Positions 47,270 to 56,319 are shown, numbered from the stretch's first letter. The stretch: DNA of 58,534 nucleotides from Candidatus Gastranaerophilales bacterium (GCA_944325525.1 CALVAK010000015.1:1-58534), one strand, 5' to 3'. Numbers and translations are program-made. The notes: generated by a model from the letters alone, not told the origin.

Positions 47270-48102
47270 AGATTTTCTTTCAATTTTTCAGATAAAACAC
47301 CAATTTGCTCTATTGAAAGGTTTTCACCTCTCAAGTTTTCAACAATCTTCACATCTGACAGAGTTTTTTCAATTACAGCTTTTGGAAAGCCTGCATTTAC
47401 AAGAGAATTTTTAATATTTTTTCTTCTGGTAGCAAAACAAGCTTTTACAACTTTTCTAAAGAAAGAATAATCTTGAAGTCTCAAAAGCGGATTTTTATTT
47501 ATTCTCAACTTAACTATAGCTGAATTAACCTTAGGTGAAGGATAAAAAGCACCGGATGGAACTTTTTTAATAAATTCAACATCACTCCAAAATTGTGCAA
47601 GTATTGAAAGCATTCCAAACTCTTTTGAAGGAGATTTTTCATCTGCAATTATTCTTCTTGCCACCTCATACTGAACCATTAGAATAATTTCAGAAATACT
47701 ACTTCTGTTTTTGTTAGATAAATCATCTATTTCACCAAGCAAATGTACAAGTATAGGAGATGTTATATAATATGGAATATTGGCAATAATTTTTAAATTA
47801 TCACCAAACTTAAACAAGTCGGTTTTCAAAATATCTTTATGAATAATTTCAAGATTTTCAGCATTAATTTTATGCAGCTCTTTTATCATATCATCATCAA
47901 GTTCAACCGCATAAACTTTTTTAGCTGATTCAACCAACTTTTCCGTAACAAACCCGAGTCCTGAACCAATTTCAAGGACAGTATCATTCTTATTTATATC
48001 TGCCGTATTAACTATAGTATCAATTATGCCGGCATCAATTAAAAAGTTCTGACCCAGCCTTTTTTTTGCTTTGTATTTTTTTGCACGTTCAATATAATTC
48101 AT
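47266..48102 (-). CDS. rsmA: 16S rRNA (adenine-1518/1519) dimethyltransferase
   Basis: KsgA/RsmA methylates the two adjacent adenines of 16S helix 45 late in small-subunit assembly. Seen: KKRLGQNFLID, the SAM-binding VLEIGSGLGFVTE, and IANIPYYITSPI (NIPY catalytic motif). The TTG at 48117 is also open; I prefer the ATG at 48102 (MNYIERAKKYK). It is first of an operon with ispE and murQ; rsmA-ispE adjacency is common. Confidence 0.97.
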   Translation of the reverse strand: MNYIERAKKYKAKKRLGQNFLIDAGIIDTIVNTADINKNDTVLEIGSGLGFVTEKLVESAKKVYAVELDDDMIKELHKINAENLEIIHKDILKTDLFKFGDNLKIIANIPYYITSPILVHLLGEIDDLSNKNRSSISEIILMVQYEVARRIIADEKSPSKEFGMLSILAQFWSDVEFIKKVPSGAFYPSPKVNSAIVKLRINKNPLLRLQDYSFFRKVVKACFATRRKNIKNSLVNAGFPKAVIEKTLSDVKIVENLRGENLSIEQIGVLSEKLKENL

Positions 48103-48266
48103 AGCCTTATGATACAAGAAATATCACATCAAAGCTACAATGCAGTAACATTTAAAAATAAAAAAAGATAAACATAGCAAAAAGACAACAAATATATGAC
48201 ATTAAGAAATGTAAAGGGTGTTTTTATTAATAATACACGGTATTACTACAAATATAGTAAAATATT

Positions 48267-48295
48267 TTGAAAGTTTAAAGAAAAAGTGTTATAAT
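48267..48295 (+). promoter_or_regulatory. Promoter of the Ycf45-like gene
   Basis: TTGAAA (48267-48272), 17-base spacer, TATAAT (48290-48295). Near-consensus; predicted start about 48302, so the transcript has a 97-base leader. Confidence 0.8.
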
Positions 48296-48301
48296 GAAAG
48301 T

Positions 48302-48398
48302 GTAGATAGATACCCCCGATTCGGGGCGGTAAAGTTCTCAGTCCTAAATCGGGTACAAGTAAAATCACCTGAGCGCGTTAGATCAGCGAAAGGGACAT
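48302..48398 (+). promoter_or_regulatory. Structured 5' leader with competing stems (possible riboswitch-like element)
   Basis: CCCCGA (48314-48319) can pair with adjacent TCGGGG (48321-48326), or the overlapping CCCGATT (48315-48321) with distal AATCGGG (48347-48353); the two are mutually exclusive. CTCAG (48337-48341) complements CTGAG (48369-48373), close to the ribosome site AGGGA (48391-48395). The leader is more GC-rich than its surroundings. It matches no riboswitch consensus I know. Regulation by alternative folding is inference. Confidence 0.45.
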
Positions 48399-49997
48399 AT
48401 GGATAAAATACAATTTCATAATGACCTAAAAAGGTTAATTGAAATTTTACCGCCGAAGATTGTTGAAGCACTAAAGCCGTACAATTTAGATGATGCAATT
48501 GAACTGGTTCTCGATTTAGGCAGGATAGGAGAGATTCGTTATTCTGACGGAAAGACAGATTATTTAGGGAAAGAGAATGTAACGGAAGATGATATAGAAT
48601 ATATCACATCAAGAATTCAGCCGTTTACGAGTGATAATAGATCAGGAATTCCATCCACTTTACACAGAATAAGTGCAATAAGGAACAGACAGGGAAAAGT
48701 TGTAGGTTTAACATGCAGAATAGGGCGTGTTGTAACAGGAACAATTGCGTGTATAAAAGATATAGTATTACAAAATAAGAGTATATTATTTTTAGGACGA
48801 CCCGGAGTCGGTAAAACTACAAAATTAAGAGAAATTTCAAGGCTTGTAGCGGATGATTTAGGAAAAAGAGTTGTAGTGGTAGATACGTCAAATGAAATTG
48901 CAGGTGATGGTGATACACCTCATCCTGCTATAGGCAGAGCAAGAAGAATGCAGGTAACACAGCCTATTTATCAGAAAGATATTATGATTGAAGCTGTTGA
49001 GAACCACACGCCAGAAGTAATTGTAGTAGATGAAATAGGAACAGAAGAAGAAGCACAGGCAGCGAGAACTATAGCAGAAAGAGGTGTAATGCTCATAGCA
49101 ACGGCTCACGGCAACACTCTTGATAATCTTATAAAGAACCCGACATTATCCGATTTGGTTGGAGGAGTAAGTTCAGTTACTCTGGGTGATGATGAAGCGA
49201 AAAGAAGAGGCTCTCAAAAGACAGTGCTGGAAAGAGAAAAACAGCCAACTTTTGATGTAGTAATAGAGATTATAGACAGAAACACTTTAGCTGTATATAA
49301 AAATACTGCAGAAGCAGTAGATTATATTTTAAGAGGCTGGCCGATTAGACCTGAAATAAGAAAAGTTGATCAGGTATACGATAATAAAATACAGGATGAA
49401 AATACAATTACAAAAGAAAAAATAAAAGAAGAAGAAGACAATCTTGCAAGCCAAAAATTAAAATTTAGTTTTTCTAGGCAGGAGTACGTAAAACAGGTTA
49501 AAGAATTCAAAAAAATATACATATATGCAGTAAGCAGAACTGTTCTGGAGAAAGTACTTGAAAGACTTAATTTACAGGCGGAGATAACAAGAAATATTGA
49601 AGATGCAGATATAGTTATAGTACATAAAGCTTTTGCAAAAGGCGGAACAAAGATATTAAGCATAGCAAATGATTATAAACTTCCGATATATTATGTCCGG
49701 TCAAATTCTATGTCACAAGTTCAAAAAGTAGTAAAAGAAGCATTACATATAACAGACAGTGAAACGCTACAAGGATATTATGATGATGCAGAAAGAGCTT
49801 TAGATGAAGCGAAAGCGGCGATACAAAAGATTTTGGAAGGTGCCGATAATATTGAATTGCATCCTCAAAATCAGCAGATAAGAAAATTGCAGCATGAACT
49901 GGTAGAGCAGCATAATTTATCCAGTGAAAGTATCGGTGAAGGCAATGAGCGGCGATTGAGAATTGTCGGCGGACGCGACTTCAAAACGGCCGGATAA
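48399..49997 (+). CDS. Ycf45 / SpoIIIAA-like ATPase with C-terminal R3H-like segment
   Basis: 532 residues. The ATPase core has Walker A GRPGVGKTT at 133-141, Walker B VIVVDEIG with Asp211/Glu212, and TAHGNTLDNLIKNP, as in SpoIIIAA/secretion-ATPase-like Ycf45 proteins of cyanobacteria and plastids. An insert near 320-360 is charged, a second alpha/beta part (YIYAVSRTVLEKVLERL ...) follows, and the C terminus has RKLQHELVEQHNLSSESIG, an R3H-type single-strand nucleic-acid binding pattern (Arg-x3-His). The precise role is unknown even in cyanobacteria. Its own promoter and leader precede it. This family is a useful pointer to the cyanobacterial phylum. Confidence 0.88.
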   Translation: MDKIQFHNDLKRLIEILPPKIVEALKPYNLDDAIELVLDLGRIGEIRYSDGKTDYLGKENVTEDDIEYITSRIQPFTSDNRSGIPSTLHRISAIRNRQGKVVGLTCRIGRVVTGTIACIKDIVLQNKSILFLGRPGVGKTTKLREISRLVADDLGKRVVVVDTSNEIAGDGDTPHPAIGRARRMQVTQPIYQKDIMIEAVENHTPEVIVVDEIGTEEEAQAARTIAERGVMLIATAHGNTLDNLIKNPTLSDLVGGVSSVTLGDDEAKRRGSQKTVLEREKQPTFDVVIEIIDRNTLAVYKNTAEAVDYILRGWPIRPEIRKVDQVYDNKIQDENTITKEKIKEEEDNLASQKLKFSFSRQEYVKQVKEFKKIYIYAVSRTVLEKVLERLNLQAEITRNIEDADIVIVHKAFAKGGTKILSIANDYKLPIYYVRSNSMSQVQKVVKEALHITDSETLQGYYDDAERALDEAKAAIQKILEGADNIELHPQNQQIRKLQHELVEQHNLSSESIGEGNERRLRIVGGRDFKTAG

Positions 49998-50196
49998 CTT
50001 TTATTGCAATTTCTCAATGAAATCATTCTGAAAATTAATGCCCGGCTTCTTGATTGTAAATGTTTGTTAAGCCAAAAATCCTTGCCATTGTTGGGTCTTG
50101 AAAAATCTCTTGGGAGGGGGGGGAATTTTCTCTTGATAAAAATCCTTTATATATGAGTGATTAGTAGAAAATAATTTTTAAAAAAGGAGTTTTATT

Positions 50197-50646
50197 ATGG
50201 TAAGTTCAGTTGGCTTGTATGGTTCTCAAGGTGTAGGTTTGAGTGATTTATATTCAGGCAGTAAAAACGGTGTAACTTCAAGTGACTTGTATGCAAAAAA
50301 GAAAAACGGTGTATCTGCAAGTGATTTGTATAAAAATACAAATATACCAGACCTTTCTTCTGTTATGAATAATATCACGGCTAATATAAAACCCGGCGGG
50401 ATATCAGAATATAATAAAACAGTGGTGATTGATGGACAAGAATATGACGTAGTTCAGGTTCAAGATAATAACTCAATGTTAAAAACTCTTGCTCCGCAAT
50501 ATAAAGAAGTTGTTATCATAGACGGAGAACAATATGATGTTCAAACTGTTCCTGACCGTGGTTGTGACATGACAAAAGAGATTGTTGTTGTTGATGGCAA
50601 GCAGTATGATGTAAAAGATGGTCATCAGCTTAATTTATTTGTTTAA
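50197..50646 (+). CDS. Small protein built of two short repeat types
   Basis: 149 residues, no family recognised. Residues 12-50 are three 13-residue repeats, GVGLSDLYSGSKN, GVTSSDLYAKKKN and GVSASDLYKNTNI. Residues 74-139 hold three copies of [KE]-x-V-V-[IV]-[ID]-D-G-x-[QE]-Y-D-V (at 74-85, 103-115, 127-139). No signal peptide or membrane helix. AAAGGAG lies nine bases before the ATG, suggesting good expression. A strong terminator follows, so it is a single-gene unit. The SDLY repeats look like binding tags and the DGxxYDV units like short beta-hairpins; both readings are inference. Confidence 0.75.
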   Translation: MVSSVGLYGSQGVGLSDLYSGSKNGVTSSDLYAKKKNGVSASDLYKNTNIPDLSSVMNNITANIKPGGISEYNKTVVIDGQEYDVVQVQDNNSMLKTLAPQYKEVVIIDGEQYDVQTVPDRGCDMTKEIVVVDGKQYDVKDGHQLNLFV

Positions 50647-50661
50647 TAAAATTAATAATAA

Positions 50662-50691
50662 AAAAAGACCGCATACAAATGCGGTCTTTTT
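50662..50691. terminator. Bidirectional terminator, repeat protein / aminotransferase
   Basis: AAAAAGACCGCAT (50662-50674), loop ACAA, ATGCGGTCTTTTT (50679-50691). 13-bp perfect stem with T-runs both ways between convergent genes. Confidence 0.95.
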
Positions 50692-50704
50692 ACTAAAATA
50701 AGTA

Positions 50705-51823
50705 TTATACAGTCTGTTTGGTCAAATTCAAACATTCAATAACAGTGTCAACAACAGTTTGTTGTTCTTCGACTGTTAACTCAGGAAACATAGGAATAGA
50801 CATAACCCGTTTTGTATCTTTTTCAGTCAATGGCAGGTCACCTTCTTTGTAGCCTAAATTTTTATGAAGTTTTTGCAGATGTAAAGGAACAGGATAATAA
50901 ATCATAGCCCCTATACCTTTTTCCTGAAGAAGTTTATGAACCTCATCACGATTATCAATTCTGATTGTATACTGATGATAAACACAGTATGAATTTTCAA
51001 TTTCTTTAGGAGTTTCCACTTCAGGATATTCTTTAAACATATCATTATATCTGTAAGCGTTTTCTCTTCTTTTTTCATTCCATTCTTTAACATGTGGAAG
51101 CTTAACTCTTAAGATAGCAGCCTGTATTTCGTCTAATCTTGAATTTACACCGAGTTCATCATGATAATATCTTATAGCACCGCCATGATTTCTCAATGCA
51201 ATAATCCTGTTATATAAGCTTTCATCATTGCAGGTAATCATACCGCCGTCACCCATACCGCCTAAATTTTTTGTCGGATAGAAGCTGAAGCAGCCGAAAT
51301 CACCGAAAGAACCGACTTTTTGACCTTTATATTCAGCACCTATTGCCTGACAGCAATCTTCAACGACTTTTAAGTTATGACGTTTTGCAATATCCATAAT
51401 TTTATCCATTTCAGCTGGCTGACCGTATAAATGGACAGGGATTATAGCTTTTGTTTTAGGAGTTATAGCCGCTTCTATTTTATTTGCATCAATATTAAAA
51501 GTATCAGGATTTATATCGACAAAAACCGGAGTAGCACCGGCAAGTCCTATAGCACTTGCAGTAGCAACAAAAGTAAATGCAGTTGTAATAACTTCATCTC
51601 CTTTTCCGATATCTAATGCTCTTAATGCCAGATGGAGTGCATCAGTACCTGAATTCAAACCCACAGAATATTTTGTCCCAACGAACTCTGCAAATTCAGT
51701 TTGAAAAGCTTTATTATGCTTACCAAGAATATATGCTCCTGAAGCCAAAACTTCGAGCACTTCTTTTTCTATTTCTTTTCCTATTTTTGCATATTGTCTT
51801 TTAGAATCCAGAATAGGTATCAT
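50705..51823 (-). CDS. DegT/DnrJ/EryC1/StrS-family aminotransferase
   Basis: PLP-dependent enzyme, usually transferring an amino group to a keto sugar nucleotide for surface glycans. Seen: [12 protein letters not shown] near the start, the PLP-phosphate region [27 protein letters not shown] with the PLP Asp, and the Schiff-base Lys in [18 protein letters not shown]. 372 residues, normal; AAGGAG before the ATG. No other sugar-nucleotide genes adjoin, so the sugar cannot be assigned. Confidence 0.94.
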   Translation of the reverse strand: MIPILDSKRQYAKIGKEIEKEVLEVLASGAYILGKHNKAFQTEFAEFVGTKYSVGLNSGTDALHLALRALDIGKGDEVITTAFTFVATASAIGLAGATPVFVDINPDTFNIDANKIEAAITPKTKAIIPVHLYGQPAEMDKIMDIAKRHNLKVVEDCCQAIGAEYKGQKVGSFGDFGCFSFYPTKNLGGMGDGGMITCNDESLYNRIIALRNHGGAIRYYHDELGVNSRLDEIQAAILRVKLPHVKEWNEKRRENAYRYNDMFKEYPEVETPKEIENSYCVYHQYTIRIDNRDEVHKLLQEKGIGAMIYYPVPLHLQKLHKNLGYKEGDLPLTEKDTKRVMSIPMFPELTVEEQQTVVDTVIECLNLTKQTV

Positions 51824-51907
51824 ATTTTTCTCCTTAACTTCCTAACCTTATATATCTTAAGTTTAGCACAGTAATAATATGCCTTTATATAATCTTAATA
51901 CCGCAAA

Positions 51908-51985
51908 TTATACGTCAACAGAACCAGCTTTAAATCCATTCATAGGATTCCAGGTATCTTGTAAGTTGTTTTCAATAAGATTACG
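51908..51985 (-). other. In-frame coding-like extension after the MerR stop codon
   Basis: Directly after the TAA at 51986-51988 the same frame stays open for 25 codons, reading RNLIENNLQDTWNPMNG and then FKAGSVDV before the next TAA. Its composition looks protein-like, not AT-rich spacer. It may be a tail lost by a recent nonsense mutation, or a separate fragment. There is no separate ribosome site. Confidence 0.4.
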
Positions 51986-52324
51986 TTAAAATTTTTCTTT
52001 ATAATTCAGCATATCCAGCTGATTTTTTATATCAATAAGCTGCTGTTGTGCTTTTAATTTAGTGGCATGAATTATTTCAAAACGCTCTTTAAGAGTTGAA
52101 TCACCTTTAACACATAAATCAACATACTTTTTAACCGCTTTATTATCGGTTCCAACACTGCGAAGACACTTAACCATACGCACCCAAGCTAAATCATCGT
52201 CAGAAAAGATTCTTACATTATTCCGATTTCTTTTAACAAAAGGAAATAAACCGCTTTTAGCCCAAAATCTTAATGTATGTTCTGAAACATCCATTTTTTC
52301 GGCAACTTCTTTAATTGTATACAT
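51986..52324 (-). CDS. MerR-family transcriptional regulator
   Basis: 112 residues. The N-terminal winged helix-turn-helix MYTIKEVAEKMDVSEHTLRFWAKSGLFPF is a clear MerR pattern, followed by a wing and a long helix (LKERFEIIHATKLKAQQQLIDIKNQ) for dimerisation. There is no C-terminal effector domain or metal-binding Cys cluster, so the signal is unknown. CGGAGG lies just before the ATG and TATAAT about 25 bases upstream. It is a candidate activator of promoters with 19-base spacers such as that at 15568. Confidence 0.92.
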   Translation of the reverse strand: MYTIKEVAEKMDVSEHTLRFWAKSGLFPFVKRNRNNVRIFSDDDLAWVRMVKCLRSVGTDNKAVKKYVDLCVKGDSTLKERFEIIHATKLKAQQQLIDIKNQLDMLNYKEKF

Positions 52325-52371
52325 TTTAAACCTCCGACTAAAGTATTATATCATGCGAAAAATACGTATAT

Positions 52372-52401
52372 AAAAAAACTTCCTTAATACAATTAAGGAA
52401 G
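52372..52401 (-). terminator. Terminator-like hairpin facing left, upstream of the MerR gene
   Basis: CTTCCTTAAT (52379-52388), loop ACA, ATTAAGGAAG (52392-52401), with seven T following on the minus strand. No minus-strand gene lies to its right before the divergent 52646 gene. It may end a short minus-strand RNA; TATAAA with TTAATC 17 bases upstream lies near 52440 on that strand. The rest of the 52325-52645 gap shows only the promoter at 52508 and AT-rich sequence. Confidence 0.55.
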
Positions 52402-52507
52402 AAAAATTAGTAAAAGAGACATCAATAATATTTTTACACACACTTTATAACAAGTCGAAAAAAAATGATTAATGTAACATAACATTAAATTTTATATTAC
52501 ATTTTTA

Positions 52508-52536
52508 TTGAAGAAAAACATTGTGTTAAGTATACT
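52508..52536 (+). promoter_or_regulatory. Promoter of the 671-residue protein gene
   Basis: TTGAAG (52508-52513), 17 bases, TATACT (52531-52536); predicted start near 52543, giving a leader of about 100 bases. Confidence 0.65.
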
Positions 52537-52645
52537 AAATACACTTATTAAAGTTTTGTAAAGAAATATATAAAATAAGGGTAAAATAGGCAAATTCACA
52601 TATTTATGTATGTTCATATAAAGGTAAAAAGGTAAGTGGATAATT

Positions 52646-54661
52646 ATGCAGATCAGTAGAATAAGCACAGCCGTACCGGACAGAATAAACCAAAACAATA
52701 AAAAGACAAAAACCCAACAAAACAACTACGCAAATAACAACATTGATAAAAGCAAACAACAGGTATCATTCAAAGGTACTATTGACAAGTTTTGTTTAGG
52801 ATTAGCAAATCTCATTGAAAATGGGGGATTAGCGATATCTTTTACATTGCAGGATATGCTCGGGACAAACCTTCCACGACCTATAATGGGATTAAAAAGA
52901 AATTCAAAAGAAAATAAGGGAGAAGTAAATACAAATTTTGCAGCAAAAGAACTTGTAAGAGAAATGCTGACAGGTCCGAGTATGTTTGTTATTCCTGGAA
53001 TAATGCTCTGGGCAGGTAAACCGATATTCGGGAAATCAATAGATATACCAATGAACGTAATTAAGTCATTAGGAGAAATATATGCAGCAAATCCTTTAAT
53101 TGAACAGAAAGAAGCAGCTGCAACCATAAAAAAACCTTTTTATAAAAATATTTTTTCCAGAACATCTGATAAAACAAACCTTCAAAAGGTCGCAGGAAAA
53201 AAAGATTTTTATAAGAGTGCCTTTGCTGAAATATTGAAAAGAGCCAAATCAGAAACAAACCCATCTAAAGAAACATTAGAAAAAGCAACTGAACTTGCAC
53301 AACAGTTAATAAACATTCCTAAAGGCAGCGGCAAAAAAATTAAGGCTGAAAAAAAGGCCCTAATAGAAAATATATCTTCCGAAATAATTGATATATCAAA
53401 GAAATTTGCCAAAGATCCGGCACACACAGATTTTACTGTTGCAAAACTCTCAGATACAACTGCTGTTCCGGTAAAAGATGCTATATCTCATATTATGGCA
53501 TATGCTGATGATGTTGTAAAAAAAGCAACAAAACGCTCTCCTGAAAAAGCACAAGATTTTATAAAAAAGATATCAAACAGAAAAATCTTAGGCAGATTTA
53601 CAACTAATATTGTAATGTATGGTACGGTACTGGCATTTTTGCAAATAATACCAAAATTATATAATAAAGCAGAAGGTAAAGATAATGCCGGATTAAAAGG
53701 TTTAATGAAAGAAGAAACTTTTAACAATAAACCCGAAGCAAAAGAAGATAAACCGGTAAAAGATAAATCTAATCCGTCTTTTGGATCTTCGGCTAAAGCA
53801 GTATCAACTTTAACCGGAAGCGGTATAATAGGCAAAATAGCACACGGACTTGAATTTGAAGGGCTAAACCTATCATTTCCGATGCTGCTTGGTGTCATGG
53901 GGTTAGGCGTATTACTCCCAAGAACAATTCAAGCTAAAGATAAATATGATAGAGAAGAAATCTTAAGACGTGATTTAACTACATGTACTGTTATGTGTTT
54001 AGGTGAAAAAGAATTAAGAAAAGGATTCTCTAAACTGAATGAAAAAAACTCAGGGTTTGTTCTTGCCGCAAAAGAAAAGGGATTTGAAAATAAAAGCTTT
54101 TTTAAGCGTTTATTTGATTACTTAAGACCTGAAAAAGGCGTAAGAGTATTATCAACCGATCAAATCGTTTCAAAATACAGCGAAATTAATAAATATAAAG
54201 ACGGAATAAAAGGTTTTTGCGAATTTATTGAAGGACAGGGCGGAAACTTAAGCAAAGTATTCAGCTTAACTGATGAGTCAAAAACAATTGTACAAAGATT
54301 ACTGGAAAAAGAAGGAAAAGATATTGCCACAGCTGACAATTCAACAATAAAAGAAGTATTAAGCAAAGCAATAGATTCTGATGATGTAAAAAAATTGACG
54401 GAATTATTTGAAAAACATGATAATCCCTGGGTAACAAAAGCAAAAACATTAAATGCCAGATTTACTGCTTTATCGGTATTAGTACTTGTTCCTGTATTTT
54501 TAGGATTTATGCTGCCATGGATTAATGAAAAAACAACAAAAAGAAAATTTGCTGAAGAAAATGCCAAAAAATTATCTGATAATATAAATAAAAACAATTT
54601 CTTTATGTCACAGAATAAAGTGCCTGATTTGTTCAGCGATATAGCTAATTTTACAAAATAA
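52646..54661 (+). CDS. 671-residue membrane protein with VSFKG and SFG motifs
   Basis: Function unknown. The N terminus MQISRIST leads to a polar, Asn/Lys/Gln-rich stretch and then QQVSFKGTIDKF near residue 42; a second match, NPSFGSSAKAV, is near residue 379. At least four hydrophobic segments are visible (MFVIPGIMLWAG, NIVMYGTVLAFLQIIP, FPMLLGVMGLGVLLP, FTALSVLVLVPVFLGFMLPW), separated by long Lys-rich soluble loops. It has no classical signal peptide. The motif pattern links it to the small protein at 5643 and the M16 linker. A lineage-specific membrane scaffold is the most that can be inferred. Confidence 0.78.
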   Translation: MQISRISTAVPDRINQNNKKTKTQQNNYANNNIDKSKQQVSFKGTIDKFCLGLANLIENGGLAISFTLQDMLGTNLPRPIMGLKRNSKENKGEVNTNFAAKELVREMLTGPSMFVIPGIMLWAGKPIFGKSIDIPMNVIKSLGEIYAANPLIEQKEAAATIKKPFYKNIFSRTSDKTNLQKVAGKKDFYKSAFAEILKRAKSETNPSKETLEKATELAQQLINIPKGSGKKIKAEKKALIENISSEIIDISKKFAKDPAHTDFTVAKLSDTTAVPVKDAISHIMAYADDVVKKATKRSPEKAQDFIKKISNRKILGRFTTNIVMYGTVLAFLQIIPKLYNKAEGKDNAGLKGLMKEETFNNKPEAKEDKPVKDKSNPSFGSSAKAVSTLTGSGIIGKIAHGLEFEGLNLSFPMLLGVMGLGVLLPRTIQAKDKYDREEILRRDLTTCTVMCLGEKELRKGFSKLNEKNSGFVLAAKEKGFENKSFFKRLFDYLRPEKGVRVLSTDQIVSKYSEINKYKDGIKGFCEFIEGQGGNLSKVFSLTDESKTIVQRLLEKEGKDIATADNSTIKEVLSKAIDSDDVKKLTELFEKHDNPWVTKAKTLNARFTALSVLVLVPVFLGFMLPWINEKTTKRKFAEENAKKLSDNINKNNFFMSQNKVPDLFSDIANFTK

Positions 54662-54662
54662 T

Positions 54663-56303
54663 TTAAACAACAATTTCAGTTTCATTTTTATATGTAACAA
54701 AAGCAATTTTATTGTTAGCTTTTTTAACATATTTTCTTTTTGTATAAATAATTGATGTTTTTGAGTTGTTCTTTTGAGAAGAATAATCTTTGGCTATTTT
54801 TGCAGCTTTTAAAATAACATCATCAGGAATAACATCATTCGAATTATTTATTTTTATTAGAACATGAGCTCCGGCAGCATTTAGAGGATGCAGCCAGATA
54901 TCTTCCGGAGAAGAAATTTTGGATAAAATTATATCATTTTGCTTTTTGTTTTTACCCGTATAAATTCTATAACCTTTATATTCAATATAATCAACATTTG
55001 TACTACTTTCTTTTTCTTTTAAAGAATTATCCACCTCATAAAACATATCAGAATAAATATCCTTAAGACAATTTAAATCTGAAGCATTTTCCGTATAAAA
55101 TTTTTGTTCTTCAAGATATAATATTTCTGATTCCGTATTTTTAATTAATGAACTTAAATGTTCAAAAGAAGATTTGAGTTTTTTATATAATAAATAATAA
55201 TTATTTGCATTTTCAGTAAAAGATAGTCTTTTATCTACCTTGATATTTATTTTTTGATTGTTAAAATCATTCAAAGAAACAACATCAGAATATATATTTC
55301 CACTATATGCATTGGACATTAAAATATCTGCAAGATTTTTATAATAACCGGCTTTCGCAGTTTTTTTAATCTGCTCATCCTGTTTTTCTTTAAGTACCCG
55401 TAATTTTTTTAAACGAGAATTAATTAATTTTAAAATTACTGAACGTAACTTTTCTTTTATAGCTCTATTCTGATGAAAGGAAAAGTATGTATCAATCATT
55501 GAATTTACATTCTCGCATTGAAAAGAATTTTCTATATTAAACAGAAAATAAACGGAATAATCGTTAGAAATATAATAAGAATAGCTGTTTAAAGATAAAA
55601 AATTTTTTAAATTTAAATAAAAATTTTCAAAAGAAAAAGGTATAGTTTTATTATATATCTCTTTCACAAGAATCATCGTAAGATAATTAAATTTTGCACT
55701 GACAGATTGAAATAAATTATCCCTGTCAATAGAATTCATAAAAGAATCAAAAGAAACTTTTAAAAGATTTTTTTTATTTTGTTTCGGCGGATATACATAA
55801 GGCATAGAACCAAACAACTCACGTTCACGGCTTTTTTCAGAACTGACATTATGAGCACAACCAATAATTACATTTGTATCATAATTATACAAAATAACAT
55901 TGCTGTGTTTACCCATTAATTCAATGGCAAGACATAAACTGATTTTATCATTTAATTCGTTAAAATAATCAAAATATATTTCAAAAATTCTTTCATTTTT
56001 AACAGCATTAACTTTAGTTATTTTAGCATTTTGTACATATTTCCTAAGAAGCATGCAAAACATTAGAGCCGATTTTGGAATAATAAAATTACGTTTTTTT
56101 TCGTTTTCCGCAGACATAAAACATAAATGATAAAAGTCAGGACTAAAATTAATATAAAACTTTCTTGTCTGCCCAGAAGAACGAATTGAGAAAATTATTT
56201 CGTATTTTGAAGGCTGCTGAATTTTTTGGATTTTAGCTCCGAGAAAAAAATCAGCATTTTCTATTGCAAATAATTTCAATGTTAATGAGTCAAAATTTAT
56301 CAT
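54663..56303 (-). CDS. rqcH: NFACT / RqcH (Rqc2-like, FbpA) ribosome quality-control protein
   Basis: Binds stalled 50S-nascent-chain-tRNA complexes and recruits tRNA-Ala for alanine tailing. The NFACT-N domain, the central coiled coil (about residues 290-440) and the C-terminal NFACT-R domain (YTGKNKKQNDIILSKISSPED and WLHPLNAAGAHVLIKI) are all visible, as is YVYPPKQNK. 546 residues. The frame is open to 56339, but that lies inside the terminator of the next gene, so the ATG at 56303 (MINFDSLTLK) is chosen. It is convergent with the 671-residue gene, one base apart. Confidence 0.93.
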   Translation of the reverse strand: MINFDSLTLKLFAIENADFFLGAKIQKIQQPSKYEIIFSIRSSGQTRKFYINFSPDFYHLCFMSAENEKKRNFIIPKSALMFCMLLRKYVQNAKITKVNAVKNERIFEIYFDYFNELNDKISLCLAIELMGKHSNVILYNYDTNVIIGCAHNVSSEKSRERELFGSMPYVYPPKQNKKNLLKVSFDSFMNSIDRDNLFQSVSAKFNYLTMILVKEIYNKTIPFSFENFYLNLKNFLSLNSYSYYISNDYSVYFLFNIENSFQCENVNSMIDTYFSFHQNRAIKEKLRSVILKLINSRLKKLRVLKEKQDEQIKKTAKAGYYKNLADILMSNAYSGNIYSDVVSLNDFNNQKINIKVDKRLSFTENANNYYLLYKKLKSSFEHLSSLIKNTESEILYLEEQKFYTENASDLNCLKDIYSDMFYEVDNSLKEKESSTNVDYIEYKGYRIYTGKNKKQNDIILSKISSPEDIWLHPLNAAGAHVLIKINNSNDVIPDDVILKAAKIAKDYSSQKNNSKTSIIYTKRKYVKKANNKIAFVTYKNETEIVV

Positions 56304-56319
56304 AAAAACATTGTAAAAT

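Noticed and set aside
51908..52324. Programmed stop-codon readthrough in the MerR gene
   Set aside because: No readthrough context or known precedent; a nonsense mutation or chance is simpler, so it is kept only as a question.
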